Assembly: GCF_000147715.2 (NCBI RefSeq)
Contig: NC_017934.1
Coordinates: 1,798,001 to 1,862,000 of the forward strand
From: Mesotoga prima MesG1.Ag.4.2
GTDB taxonomy: Bacteria; Thermotogota; Thermotogae; Petrotogales; Kosmotogaceae
Length of the DNA stretch: 64,000 nt
Direction: 5' to 3'
Shown: piece after piece, positions 24,186-32,886 of the stretch
Layout of the letters: every line of letters starts with the position of its first letter
How positions within the stretch are numbered: position 1 is the first letter of the stretch
The notes under the pieces: model-generated
What the model was told of the DNA's origin: nothing
Databases searched by the model: none
Seen by the model: the letters and a program-made list of their open reading frames with translations, nothing else
Program-made: the position numbers and the translations under genes

Positions 24186-24618
24186 AGAAAAGCGCTGAAA
24201 AACATCGGCGGGCGCAATGCCGACTCCATTGAGAAGTGATGCTGGGAAGAGCATCCCCGGAAGTGATGCGCCGAAAGATCCCGGCGGAAGTGATGCCCGG
24301 AGGATCATCCGGGGAAGTGAGGCTGCTTCGCAGGAGGGGAAAGGGAGCCAGTGTGCTGCGCTGGCCGGCCAAAAGGCGAGAATCATCGCCGCAAGTGAAG
24401 GCTTCGCCTTCGCCAGTACCACTTCGCGGGAGAAGAGCCGCTGAACGCTTAAAATCAAGAACACGCTGATCGCTGTCAAGAGCCGTGCTTGGTCCGTCGT
24501 TGTTTGTTAGAATAAGAGAGGCGGGGGATGCAAGATAAGTCCAGTCCTTCGAGAAGAGCATGAAGATCAGATCCTAGCTCTGTAAGTAAAAACTGACTCT
24601 CCTCGGTGAACGAAGAAC
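24186..24618 (+). repeat. Hairpin array A2 and flanking interspersed repeats
   Basis: From 24190 to about 24345 the same order of hairpins and linkers as array A1 (4917-5085) is repeated: GCGCAATG, GAAGTGATG, a CTGGGA/TCCC hairpin, GAAGTGATG, CGCCG/CGGCG, GAAGTGATG, CCCGG/CCGGG, GAAGTGAG. The GGCGA/TCGCC and GAAGGC/GCCTTC hairpin block follows. No gene is present. The end (CTCCTCGGTGAACGAAGAAC) is the repeat into which IS copy 1 inserted. Confidence 0.8.
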
Positions 24619-25955
24619 GGTTCTGTCTCTTTTTTTGTGTAAACCCCTTTTTTGTAATGGGTTTAAGAATCAGCTTATGTACTTAGCTAATCTTTCATAC
24701 TTTATCACAAGTTGAGTAAGGATCCTGGACCAATCAAGAGTTCTTACTGTCCATTTCTTTGTTATGTTCATTATTGCTAGATAAGCCATCTTTAAGAGAG
24801 AATTGTCTGTTGGAAAGACTCCTTTGTTCTTCGTCACCTTCCTGAGTTGTCTATTAACTGATTCAATGGGATTAGTTGTATAAACCAATCTTCTCAGTTC
24901 CTCTGGATATTGAAAGAAGGTTGAGAGAGTTTCCCAGTTATCTTTCCAGCTTTTTATTGACAAGTGGTATTTGTCGCCCCACTTCTCTTCTAGTGCAAGC
25001 AATGCATTCCATCCTGCCTCTCTTGTAGGTGCCTGATAAATTGTCTTGAGATCGCGTGCTAGAGGTCTACGATCCCTCCAGGTAACATATCTCATGGTGT
25101 TTCTTATCTGGTGAACTATGCACTTCTGAACCTCTGAGAATGGATATACAGCCTCTATGGCTTCTTCCATTCCGCTTAATGCATCTATTGAGAAGATTGC
25201 CACGTCTTCAACCCCGCGATTCTTCAATTCGTTGAGAATGCTTAGCCAGTAGCTTGCTCCTTCTGTTTCACTTATCCACATGCCTAGAATGTCTTTGTGG
25301 CCATTTAGGGATACTCCTAAGGCTATATAGAGTGCTTTCTTCCTTACCTGGTTGCTTTCAACGACCCTGAAGAATACGGCATCCATGTAGACTATCGCAT
25401 ACGCAGATTCTAATGGTCTGTTTCTCCATTCGGAGACCAGTGGCAGTATCTTGTCCGTTATCCTGCTTACGCTCTCTGCAGACAATCTGGAACCGTAGAT
25501 ATCCTCTATATGACTCTGAATATCTCTTACTGTCATTCCCCTTGCATACATGGAGATTATCTGATCCTCTATACCAGAAATGTCCCTCTGGTGTTTCTTC
25601 ACAACAACCGGTTCAAATTCACCTTTCCTGTCTCTTGGTATCTCAAGTTCTATTTCTCCGTAATCGCTCCTAACTGTCTTCTTGCTATGTCCATTCCTGG
25701 AATTGTCAGTCTCTTTGTTCTTGTAGTCATGCTTCGAATATCCAAGCTCATCTTCCAGTTCTCCTTCAAGCATTTCTTTGATTACGTCACCAAACAATTC
25801 CTTCATTGCCTCTTGAACATCTCCAACGTTTTCAAATCCATTCTTCTCGATTAACGACTTGATCTTTTCTCTGTCAAATTTCATCTTCTTTTCCCTCCAA
25901 TCTTCTCTTCCATTCTAGAGGGTTTACACAATCTTCTTTACATACTCCGAAGAAC
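24611..25955 (-). mobile_element. IS256-family insertion sequence, copy 1, with 8-bp target duplication
   Basis: The element itself is 24619-25947 (1329 bp), bounded by imperfect inverted repeats that share TTGTGTAAACCC sixteen bases from each tip, as in IS256. An exact 8-bp duplication CGAAGAAC flanks it (24611-24618 and 25948-25955). Copy 2 at 48667-49995 has the same length and a different duplication, which fixes the ends. It interrupts an interspersed repeat of the GTGAACGGAGAACC type. Confidence 0.95.
24670..25884 (-). CDS. IS256/Mutator-family transposase (copy 1)
   Basis: The 404-aa DDE enzyme cuts and joins the element ends. Catalytic residues sit in YMDAVFFRV, IFSIDALSGMEEAI and TTNPIESVNRQLRK; the C-x2-H motif KCIVHQIRN between the second D and the E is the family marker. 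The N-terminal ~150 residues contain helix-turn-helix-like DNA-binding segments (GMTVRDIQSHIEDIYG). The protein reads identically to copy 2, suggesting recent movement. A good Shine-Dalgarno (GGAGGGAAAAGAAG) precedes the ATG. Confidence 0.97.
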   Translation of the reverse strand: MKFDREKIKSLIEKNGFENVGDVQEAMKELFGDVIKEMLEGELEDELGYSKHDYKNKETDNSRNGHSKKTVRSDYGEIELEIPRDRKGEFEPVVVKKHQRDISGIEDQIISMYARGMTVRDIQSHIEDIYGSRLSAESVSRITDKILPLVSEWRNRPLESAYAIVYMDAVFFRVVESNQVRKKALYIALGVSLNGHKDILGMWISETEGASYWLSILNELKNRGVEDVAIFSIDALSGMEEAIEAVYPFSEVQKCIVHQIRNTMRYVTWRDRRPLARDLKTIYQAPTREAGWNALLALEEKWGDKYHLSIKSWKDNWETLSTFFQYPEELRRLVYTTNPIESVNRQLRKVTKNKGVFPTDNSLLKMAYLAIMNITKKWTVRTLDWSRILTQLVIKYERLAKYIS

Positions 25956-26914
25956 CGCTCAACGGTCAATCAGTGTCTCTTGCTCTTCCGACCCCGTACG
26001 CCCAACCTCTAACCTCGTTTTTTGTGATCCCTTCTTAAATCCCCGCTTGAGCGGGGGGGACCGCTTGCGGTGGGGAGTGTGCTCTTTGAACAACGTTTTG
26101 AATAGATTGGCCTGTTCGAAATTGAACGATATATTCACTACTTCACGTTATTTGGTCTGTGATCCATATGTATGCACCTACCAGCAACCAGGAATGAACA
26201 TCGAACAACCGCTCTAAAATGACTATTTGAGAGCATCAACTTTTCTCGCATACAAAGACCAACACCCTCCGCCACTACGTGGCCCTCCTCCCTCAAGGGA
26301 GGATTTAAGATCAGGATCATTAGGAGCCAAATATAAACTCGTGCAAAAAAGCAGCTAATTTATGGTATTTGACTCCCTGACGTATAGGTAATGAAGAGCT
26401 CTAAAGAGGGGATTTAGGAGCGAAGATCAGAATTAGTGAGAAAGAAGATTGTTGAGAGCTTCGCATGGAGAATATAAGAGAGTTGATAATTCTGAGAACG
26501 TCATATCTCATCATGCTTAAGCAAGAGCCATCCTTGGCCCTTCGTCCCAGATCATAGACCTGTCCTCAGACAAGATCGAGATAGGACGAGGAAGATAATT
26601 TCGAGACATTCGCTATGCTCACTAGAAGGCGAGAGAAACGTCTCGCCCGGTTCTCCTTATCTCGTGGTCCTTAACGAAGAACTTTGACACAAAGTGTCGA
26701 AGAAGCATTTTTCCAGCGTAAGCCTTCAGTGTTTCTTATCCAGGTGGCTCTTTCCTTCTCGAAGGACGCCTTTTCACAACGTTTTACGACCAGAGAGGAG
26801 AGGGTGTCTTTTCTTGCGCTAGCGAGCATCACTTCCAGACGAAGTCGGCCTCACTTCTGATCTTGATGCCACAAACCCGTTACCCCCTAACACGTTTCTT
26901 ACAATAAAGCATTC
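25948..26914. repeat. Intergenic repeats downstream of IS copy 1, including a CCCCGC/ACCGC double hairpin and array A7
   Basis: About 970 bp with no supported gene. At 26035-26087 a CCCCGC/GCGGGG hairpin followed by ACCGC/GCGGT appears again, inverted, at 52260-52308. At about 26815-26872 a minus-strand mini-array has GAAGTGAGG, a CCGAC/GTC-GG hairpin, GAAGTGATG and a CTCGCTAGCG element. The rest (26100-26800) is low in recognisable structure. Confidence 0.6.
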
Positions 26915-27424
26915 CTAATTTGAATAAATTACATCGGCAAATTCCTGAAGCTCATCCGGAGAGATCAAGTAGTAAATATCCTCGGATTTCATGACGAAGG
27001 CTTTCGATCTTGCAGTCATGATGAAGGCCTTGGAGCCATTTCTGAGTCGGAACCAGCCCACTTTGTATAGGCCTGTAGATGCTCCGTTGGTTCTTACCGT
27101 CGGCTCGAAGTCCCTCTCTTCAGTCCAGTCGATAATTCCAACGATTTCAGCTGAATCTATTGCTATCGTCTTTCTTCCGAAGGGAAGTGCATTCAGAACA
27201 ACGTTTTCGCCGTCAAATTTCACGGCGTTTGTGAATGGAAATATCAGGAAGAGAAATATGAAGAAGACGAACAGACTGCCTATGATTATTAGTGAAATAG
27301 TCTTCTGCCAGCCCTTTGTCTTGAATAGAGAGAAAACGAATATCACCGCAACAAAAACAACGATTCCAATATTCAGCATAATCGCAGATGTGGGTAATGA
27401 AAACTTGAACACGATTGTCTCCAT
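26915..27424 (-). CDS. Membrane protein with C-terminal bacterial PH-like domain
   Basis: The start is ATG 27424 with GAGGAGG eight bases upstream. The ~169-aa product has two transmembrane helices (about 13-33 and 43-63) and a cytoplasmic beta-rich domain (about 70-165): VKFDGENVVLNALPFGRKTI, EIVGIIDW, RLRNGSKAFIMTARSKAFVMKSEDIYYLIS. The pattern of a two-helix hairpin plus FDGENV...SKAFVM matches bacterial PH domain proteins (bPH_5 type). Function unknown; such proteins are often membrane-associated regulators. Confidence 0.65.
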   Translation of the reverse strand: METIVFKFSLPTSAIMLNIGIVVFVAVIFVFSLFKTKGWQKTISLIIIGSLFVFFIFLFLIFPFTNAVKFDGENVVLNALPFGRKTIAIDSAEIVGIIDWTEERDFEPTVRTNGASTGLYKVGWFRLRNGSKAFIMTARSKAFVMKSEDIYYLISPDELQEFADVIYSN

Positions 27425-27587
27425 ATCTTGCCTCCTCACAAGAAATTCGATTCAATTATTACACATTCGAGTGCTCCTGATCTTCATATGATCGTTGACA
27501 TCATGACTTTGTGGCGGTTCGGACAGAGAGCTCTTTATCTGAAGGGTTCAAACTGCAAAACTTCTATCGTAACGCCGTTCGACCTCC

Positions 27588-27953
27588 ATGAAGAAGCAAT
27601 ACCTGGTGTCTCTAGCCGTGATTATGGTATTGCTGCTTGGCGGATGTTTTTCATTTGACGACATGCTAGACGGAACGTGGAGTGGTGTTCTGAATGATTA
27701 TTATGGGAACCACAATGTTGTTCTCATAGTGAACTCGAACAATACCGGATGGATATCTTTCGACAATGACCCGTACAACGTGGACATAGTAAGTAGAAGA
27801 GCCAACCGGAGTTTTGTCGGAGAGTACGGCTGGTACGACTCCTATTGGATCGAGAGAACCATTCAGGCCGAAATGATAAACTACGGCACATTGCGGATAA
27901 AGATATACGATAATTTCGGCGATCTCATCAGCGATGGCTTCCTGTATAAGTAG
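27588..27953 (+). CDS. Small lipoprotein of unknown function
   Basis: The 121-aa product begins MKKQYLVSL, has a hydrophobic core and a clear lipobox LLLGGC (Cys about 20), so it is exported and lipid-anchored. The mature part is a short beta-rich domain with GTWSGVLNDYYGNHNVVLIVN, similar in style to lipocalin-like or DUF-type stress lipoproteins in which GTWxG opens a small beta barrel. No obvious Shine-Dalgarno precedes the ATG. It is divergent from the PH-domain gene. Confidence 0.62.
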   Translation: MKKQYLVSLAVIMVLLLGGCFSFDDMLDGTWSGVLNDYYGNHNVVLIVNSNNTGWISFDNDPYNVDIVSRRANRSFVGEYGWYDSYWIERTIQAEMINYGTLRIKIYDNFGDLISDGFLYK

Positions 27954-28525
27954 CCTTGTACTTACGGCTTAAGTACGGCCGCCCTGATACAAAAAAGCTA
28001 GTATTATTCCTGAAACTATAACTTTCAAACTTCGGTCTGGGAGTTTTCTTTTGTACGGTAGATTCCGAATCCAAGCATTATATTTCACCGGTTCTAGTCA
28101 GGGCAAGCAAGTTTAATCAATATAACTCAAACGACCTTATCACTTTTTCTTTCCGCTATTGCTTTGCAAATTTTAGATGTCAAAACGTGTTAATTTCCGA
28201 AGATCTCTTCATAAGCGAGTTATTGCAGATATCTGGAACCTGCCAGGAGTAGTCAATGAAAGAGATTTGGCTTGCATTTGTTCATTATTCGAAGCGCGAA
28301 GTTTTCTTCGAGTAGATATCTGGCATTTGCTCTGATTTCGAAGGTCTTTATGATAGTATCTTGAAGGCATTTATCTTGTGACTATATTAACTATCTTCGA
28401 TCGTTTTCTTCTATGCCAATAAGGTTATCCGAGAACGGTCCCGGAATGCTGCTTTCAAAAATTATTTCGTGGTTTTTCACTTCCAGAAAGGTTATTAGAA
28501 AGTGAATCCAAGAGGAGATGGTTGT
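27954..28525. other. Intergenic region without recognised features
   Basis: About 570 AT-rich bases. I see no hairpin repeats, terminators or open reading frames here, in contrast to most long spacers of this window. The sulfatase promoter must lie in its right part. Confidence 0.4.
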
Positions 28526-30136
28526 ATGGAAATTCAAAGTTCCAGGTTACTGAGAAAAGTGCTTATTGGAGCCACCGGAAGCGCTCTCGCTCTCACATCT
28601 GCGCTTGCGGCCAACTATGAAGACACTATGCCGCTCGAAACCGTGAAGCCGGCCCCGAATCTGGAGGAGGTATTACCTCATCCGGAGCAGAGAGAAGAAG
28701 CAATGGCGAAGTTGGCCGAATTTGAGAGCAGAACTGGGAAACGGCCCAACATACTTGTATACCTAATGGATGATGTCGGTTGGGGGGACCTTGGTGTTTA
28801 TGGTGGAGGTGTCGCTGTAGGAGCGCCGACTCCAAACATGGATGCACTTGCAAGAGACGGACTCATGCTTACTTCTGCTTATTCGCAACCTTCTTCTTCA
28901 CCAACCAGGGCGACTCTTCTTACGGGACAGCTCCCAGTCAGGCATGGAATACTAAGGCCAACGCTGTACAACGAGCCCGGAGGACTGACAAATGCAGTTA
29001 CACTTGCCCAGTTGTTGAGCGATGCCGGTTACGTTACTCAAGCTGTTGGAAAATGGCACATGGGAGAGAATCCCGGTTCTCAGCCTCAAAACGTTGGATT
29101 TGATGACTTCTCGGGTTTTCTCAGTGTGTCGGACCTGTACACAGAGTGGCGGGATCCATACTTCTACCCCGAAATTGCCACCAGCGAAGAGAGAACCGAG
29201 ATGATACGGGAGTGGGCTTTCGAGAAGTACTGGGTTCACGCAGAAAAGGGCGGCACAATCGAACAGGTTAAAGAGATAGATATCGAGGTATCTTCACATC
29301 TAGACGAGTACTGGAAAGACTACTCGATTGAATTTATTGAAAAGATGGCCGATAGCGACCAGCCGTTCTTCCTTTACCACTGCACGAGGGGAGCTCACTT
29401 TGACAACTATCCCAGAGACGAGTATGAGGGGTCGTCTCCGGCCAAGCAGGTTTACAAAGACACAATAGTCGAACTTGACGACATACTGGGTGAGCTGGTC
29501 GCAGCGCTCGAGAGAACTGGACAACTCGAGAACACACTGATTTTCATCGCGTCCGACAACGGCCCAGAGATGGAATCATGGCCGGACAGCGCTTATTCGC
29601 CGTTTAGAGGTGCGAAAGGTTCAACCTGGGAAGGTGGCGTCAGAGTACCCGCAATCTTCTACTGGAAGGGAATGATAGAACCTGGACGGGCCTCCGACGG
29701 CCTCTTCGACATTGCCGATATCTTCAATACATGCCTTACACTTGCGGGCGCAACCGATTCTATCCCTACAGACAGGTTTATCGACGGAGTAGACCAGACT
29801 TCATTCCTCCTAGCCGAGGAGGGACTCTCAAACAGGAAGTACATCTACTACTGGCTTATGAGCTACTTCTCTGCCGTAAGGGTAGCCGAGTACAAATACG
29901 TACAGTTTGCCGAATCGGATTCGGGAGAGGGAATCGTTAATCCCGGAGGCTTTACCGGTTACATAATGGCCTTCCCGTATTATCACCTGTACAATCTCTA
30001 TCTGGATCCGAAGGAAGAACACAACGTCTCCATAAGAAAACTGGTTTTCACAGATCTCTTCTTGGAAGCCATGAAGAAACATATTGACACATTCCTTGAA
30101 TATCCACCTGTAGTTGAAATCATTACGGGTCACTAG
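28526..30136 (+). CDS. Arylsulfatase-type sulfatase, Ser-type active site
   Basis: The ATG at 28526 has GAGGAGA upstream and is preferred over GTG 28502. The 536-aa protein begins with an export signal (RKVLIGATGSALALTSALA). The sulfatase core is clear: metal ligands D82-D83 in YLMDDVGWGDLG, the activation motif S124-S-P-T-R128 in SSSPTRATLLTG, GKWHMG, and ASDNGPE. The residue turned into formylglycine is Ser, not Cys, so it needs an anaerobic radical-SAM maturase. That enzyme is encoded 40 bp downstream. It probably removes sulfate from a polysaccharide or other ester outside the cytoplasm. Confidence 0.92.
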   Translation: MEIQSSRLLRKVLIGATGSALALTSALAANYEDTMPLETVKPAPNLEEVLPHPEQREEAMAKLAEFESRTGKRPNILVYLMDDVGWGDLGVYGGGVAVGAPTPNMDALARDGLMLTSAYSQPSSSPTRATLLTGQLPVRHGILRPTLYNEPGGLTNAVTLAQLLSDAGYVTQAVGKWHMGENPGSQPQNVGFDDFSGFLSVSDLYTEWRDPYFYPEIATSEERTEMIREWAFEKYWVHAEKGGTIEQVKEIDIEVSSHLDEYWKDYSIEFIEKMADSDQPFFLYHCTRGAHFDNYPRDEYEGSSPAKQVYKDTIVELDDILGELVAALERTGQLENTLIFIASDNGPEMESWPDSAYSPFRGAKGSTWEGGVRVPAIFYWKGMIEPGRASDGLFDIADIFNTCLTLAGATDSIPTDRFIDGVDQTSFLLAEEGLSNRKYIYYWLMSYFSAVRVAEYKYVQFAESDSGEGIVNPGGFTGYIMAFPYYHLYNLYLDPKEEHNVSIRKLVFTDLFLEAMKKHIDTFLEYPPVVEIITGH

Positions 30137-30176
30137 AACGAATAAGGAAATAGCTCGCATAGAGGGAGAGCAGTAA

Positions 30177-31415
30177 ATGGCAGAGGGCGCAGTCGATAGG
30201 AGAACGAGGGAAAGTATAAATGCGTTTCACGTTATGGTCAAACCCACGGGAGCCCTATGCAATCTCGACTGCGCCTACTGCTTTTATTTGCATAAACAGG
30301 AGCTTATAAACAGCAGAAACGTTATAAGCGACGAGGTCCTGGAGAGGTTCATCTATGAATACATCAACTCACAGACAGTTCCAGAGATAGTCTTCACCTG
30401 GCAGGGAGGGGAGCCCACACTACTTGGAATCGACTTCTTCAAAAAGGTTGTCGATTACGAGAGGCTTTACTGTCCTCCGGGCAAGAAGATTGCCAACGAT
30501 CTCCAGACAAACGGAACGCTGCTGGATGAAAAGTGGTGCTCGTTTCTCAAAGAACACAACTTTCTCGTTGGAATAAGCATCGACGGCCCGGAGAGACTGC
30601 ATAACGTCTACAGAAAAAGCAGGAGCGGCGGTCCGACCTTCCAGAAGGTCCTCAATGCTGTAAGACTTTTGCACAAGTACGAGATTCTTTTCAATACCCT
30701 GACCGCGGTTAACAGAATAAACGCGAAGTATCCTGGAGAGGTGTATCGCTTTTTGAGGGATACAGCCGGTTCAACCAGAATGCAGTTCATCCCTATAGCA
30801 GAACCGAAGGTATTCAAAAGTTCGCCCACTACATTCATTCCCGAAGACAGTATGCCGATTACAGGATCTACTGAAGCCCTGCCAGGTAAGCACGCTTCGC
30901 TCGTTGCCGACTGGTCGGTCGTTCCTGAAGACTACGGGAGTTTTCTCAACGGGGTTTTCGATATCTGGTACAGGGAGGATATTGGCAAGGTTTTTGTCTT
31001 CCTCTTTGAGTGTGCCCTTGCCCAGTGGCTCGGGATGGAGGCATCGTTGTGCATCTTCTCTGAAACTTGCGGAAAGGCACTTGCGCTGGAGGCCGATGGA
31101 AGCCTGTACTCCTGCGATCACTTTGTCTATCCCGAGCACAGGCTCGGAAACATTAAGGACCGGAGGTTGCTCGAAATGGTGACTTTGACATCACAGACTG
31201 TCTTCGGGGTTTCGAAAGCTGCCACACTGCCGGAATACTGCAACAAGTGCGAATACCTTTTCGCCTGTCACGGAGAATGCCCGAAGAACAGATTTGTCAA
31301 AACGCCAGACGGAGAACCGGGACTGAACTACCTTTGCTCCGGACTGAAAAAATACTTCTCCCATATAGATCCATACATGAAAAAGCTTGCCGAAGAGTAT
31401 CGGTCGAGAAAGTGA
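30177..31415 (+). CDS. Anaerobic sulfatase-maturating enzyme (radical SAM, SPASM)
   Basis: The 412-aa cytoplasmic enzyme oxidises the active-site Ser of the preceding sulfatase to C-alpha-formylglycine. The radical-SAM cluster motif is C28-NLD-C32-AY-C35. FTWQGGEPTLLG is the conserved anSME segment after it. The C-terminal SPASM domain binds two more 4Fe-4S clusters, with cysteines in SLCIFSETCGKALALEADG, YSCDHFVYPEHRLGN and CNKCEYLFACHGECPKNRF. A GGGAGAG Shine-Dalgarno supports the ATG. The gene order sulfatase then maturase makes a self-contained unit. It converges on the marR gene with 18 bp between stops. Confidence 0.95.
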   Translation: MAEGAVDRRTRESINAFHVMVKPTGALCNLDCAYCFYLHKQELINSRNVISDEVLERFIYEYINSQTVPEIVFTWQGGEPTLLGIDFFKKVVDYERLYCPPGKKIANDLQTNGTLLDEKWCSFLKEHNFLVGISIDGPERLHNVYRKSRSGGPTFQKVLNAVRLLHKYEILFNTLTAVNRINAKYPGEVYRFLRDTAGSTRMQFIPIAEPKVFKSSPTTFIPEDSMPITGSTEALPGKHASLVADWSVVPEDYGSFLNGVFDIWYREDIGKVFVFLFECALAQWLGMEASLCIFSETCGKALALEADGSLYSCDHFVYPEHRLGNIKDRRLLEMVTLTSQTVFGVSKAATLPEYCNKCEYLFACHGECPKNRFVKTPDGEPGLNYLCSGLKKYFSHIDPYMKKLAEEYRSRK

Positions 31416-31433
31416 GAGAGTCCGGAACTCATC

Positions 31434-31871
31434 TTACCGAAGTGTGTTCAGTGATTCAAGTAACTTGTCCAGGACTGAGTTCACCGTGTCTCTTTTCTTC
31501 TCCGAAATTGAATTAGCAGTCGGACCATAGCTCTCTCTAAGCACTGCCATGGACTTTTGAAATATCTCTCTTCCCTTTGCTGTTATTGAGACGATGTTTG
31601 CCCGCTTGTCTTCAGAGGACTGTTCTCTCGTTATGAGCTGCTTCTTCTCCAGTCCGACACATATCACCATGGTGTTCGTTGTGTCCGTTTCGAGATGTGA
31701 GGAGAGCTGCTTCTGGGTCATCTCTCCGCGGCTTGAAAGAACGAGCAGTGCGCCGAACTGTGGGTAGGTAATACCATGAGGTTCCAGGGCAAGCCGTGCA
31801 TGTCTGCTGAGGTTTATGTGCAACGAAGCAATTTTCTCGAATAGGCTTCCAATCTTGTCATCGAAGATCAT
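31434..31871 (-). CDS. MarR-family transcriptional regulator
   Basis: A 145-aa winged-helix repressor. The recognition region reads MTQKQLSSHLETDTTNTMVICVGLEKKQLITREQSSEDKRANIVSIT, with the D-x-R of the wing (EDKRAN) typical of MarR, flanked by dimerisation helices. Its start lies 14 bp inside the preceding membrane-protein gene, so it is the last gene of a three-gene operon. A 12-bp perfect palindrome upstream of the operon (32268-32279) is a candidate autoregulatory site. Confidence 0.88.
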   Translation of the reverse strand: MIFDDKIGSLFEKIASLHINLSRHARLALEPHGITYPQFGALLVLSSRGEMTQKQLSSHLETDTTNTMVICVGLEKKQLITREQSSEDKRANIVSITAKGREIFQKSMAVLRESYGPTANSISEKKRDTVNSVLDKLLESLNTLR

Positions 31872-32100
31872 CGGACAACCTCAGAAACCTCTTCAGCAGC
31901 CTCTTGGTTGCTATAACAAGTCCTAGAGTAGCAAATGCAATCCCTGCAAGAATAATGGAGCTATACGGTGCAAAAGAGCAGACAGAATAGTAGCCGACGC
32001 AGTTTGGCTTTGAAGCTTCCCACGGGAAAAGCGTGACAATCGCTGGTACGAGCGGAGAAAGCGCCACAGCCAACAGGATGCGGTTGATCAGTTTTCTCAT
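31858..32100 (-). CDS. Small membrane protein, partner of MarR and Cys-rich protein
   Basis: An 80-aa protein with two transmembrane helices (about 7-25 and 46-65). The short external loop holds two cysteines (KPNCVGYYSVCSF), which could form a disulfide or bind a metal. It overlaps the upstream gene by ATGA and the marR gene by 14 bp, so all three are co-translated. GGAGG precedes the start. In this loop style it resembles small four-Cys membrane proteins of Thermotogota, but I do not recognise a named family. Confidence 0.72.
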   Translation of the reverse strand: MRKLINRILLAVALSPLVPAIVTLFPWEASKPNCVGYYSVCSFAPYSSIILAGIAFATLGLVIATKRLLKRFLRLSDDLR

Positions 32101-32228
32101 TTCCTCCGATTCCTCCTTCTCTTCCTTTCACAGGCAGGAAGCGACCCGAGTCTTTCGTGTTTTTCCCGGCATCTGTCGCATATACCGTGGAACTCGCACT
32201 TCGTTTCTCTGCATGAGCAGTCATTCAT
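32097..32228 (-). CDS. Cys-rich mini-protein (DUF6485-like)
   Basis: This 43-aa gene is shorter than usual ORF cut-offs. ATG 32228 has AAGGTGA seven bases upstream, and its TGA overlaps the next ATG (ATGA). The peptide has six cysteines in a CSCxxxxCxxHGxCxxCxxxH...LPxC pattern (C4, C6, C11, H14, C17, C20, H24, C33), which matches the small putative metal-binding family DUF6485 of anaerobes, followed by a very basic tail (ERKRRRNRRK). It probably binds zinc or an Fe-S cluster. It leads the operon with the two-Cys-loop membrane protein and MarR. Function is unknown. Confidence 0.72.
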   Translation of the reverse strand: MNDCSCRETKCEFHGICDRCREKHERLGSLPACERKRRRNRRK

Positions 32229-32267
32229 ATCAGATTCACCTTCTTCATTCAACACCGATATTAATAA

Positions 32268-32279
32268 TAATCATGATTA
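32268..32279. promoter_or_regulatory. Candidate MarR operator
   Basis: The perfect 12-bp palindrome TAATCATGATTA lies 40 bp before the first gene of the marR operon, in AT-rich DNA where the promoter is expected. Confidence 0.45.
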
Positions 32280-32438
32280 CGATAATCAGTATTGAATGAG
32301 AAACAAAGAGTTTTTTGTGAGACACCAGTCGGTAGATAGACATGACCGCTAGAAGAAAGCACTTGAGGAAATAAGCAGACATGAGAAAACGTGGGCGACC
32401 CTTAGTTGAAAGAGTAGAAAAAATGGACTAGAATTTGG

Positions 32439-32454
32439 TTAAGTATTCACTTAA
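32439..32454. promoter_or_regulatory. Candidate ArsR-family operator
   Basis: The inverted repeat TTAAGT-ATTC-ACTTAA lies 23 bp before the regulator's start, close to the style of metal- or redox-sensing ArsR/SmtB sites. Confidence 0.55.
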
Positions 32455-32476
32455 TTGGATTGGAGAAAACATTTTT

Positions 32477-32827
32477 GTGAATCTCGAAATCAATGTATTG
32501 AAGGCACTTGCAGATAATACAAGGTACGAAATTATTAAGCTGCTTCTTCGGAGGGAGTTCTGCGTTAGAGCTCTTTCAAGAAGACTCGGTATTTCCGAGC
32601 CAGCCGTCTCTCAGCATCTTAAGGTGCTTCGGAGCGCGCATCTTGTCAAGGGTCATAAGAAAGGATATTTCACCCATTATTCTGTGGACAGAGGAAAGTT
32701 GAAGGAGTTGTCGAATCAACTTGCTGAGCTCTGTGAAGAATCTTCAGATACTCTTCTCTCTGACAGCATTGCAATTCTGCAGGAATCGATTAGCGGTAGT
32801 TTGGACTCCAGTGGGGAAAGCGATTAG
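32477..32827 (+). CDS. ArsR-family transcriptional regulator
   Basis: The likely start is GTG 32477 (MNLEINVLKALADNTR), with GGAG 11 bp upstream; the longer frame from 32435 would cover the operator. The ~116-aa winged-helix protein shows LKALADNTRYEIIKLLLRR, the recognition helix SEPAVSQHLKVLRSAHLVKG and the wing KGYFTHYSV. I see a single C near residue 30 (REFCVRA) and no ELCVCD metal box. It is followed after 59 bp by an ABC exporter pair, its likely target together with itself. Confidence 0.87.
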   Translation: MNLEINVLKALADNTRYEIIKLLLRREFCVRALSRRLGISEPAVSQHLKVLRSAHLVKGHKKGYFTHYSVDRGKLKELSNQLAELCEESSDTLLSDSIAILQESISGSLDSSGESD

Positions 32828-32886
32828 GTTTCTAGGATAAGTCTATAGGGATTTGGTGAAATATACAAGTTTGGGGGGTAATCGCT

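Noticed and set aside
24111-24479. N-terminal extension of the response regulator
   Set aside because: The extension is translated repeat DNA (hairpin array A2) and the receiver domain starts at the TTG/GTG near 24110-24119 with a Shine-Dalgarno-like GGAAGTGAT.
26035-26087. Terminator after IS copy 1
   Set aside because: The CCCCGC hairpin has no U-tract and recurs inverted at 52260-52308, so it is a dispersed repeat.
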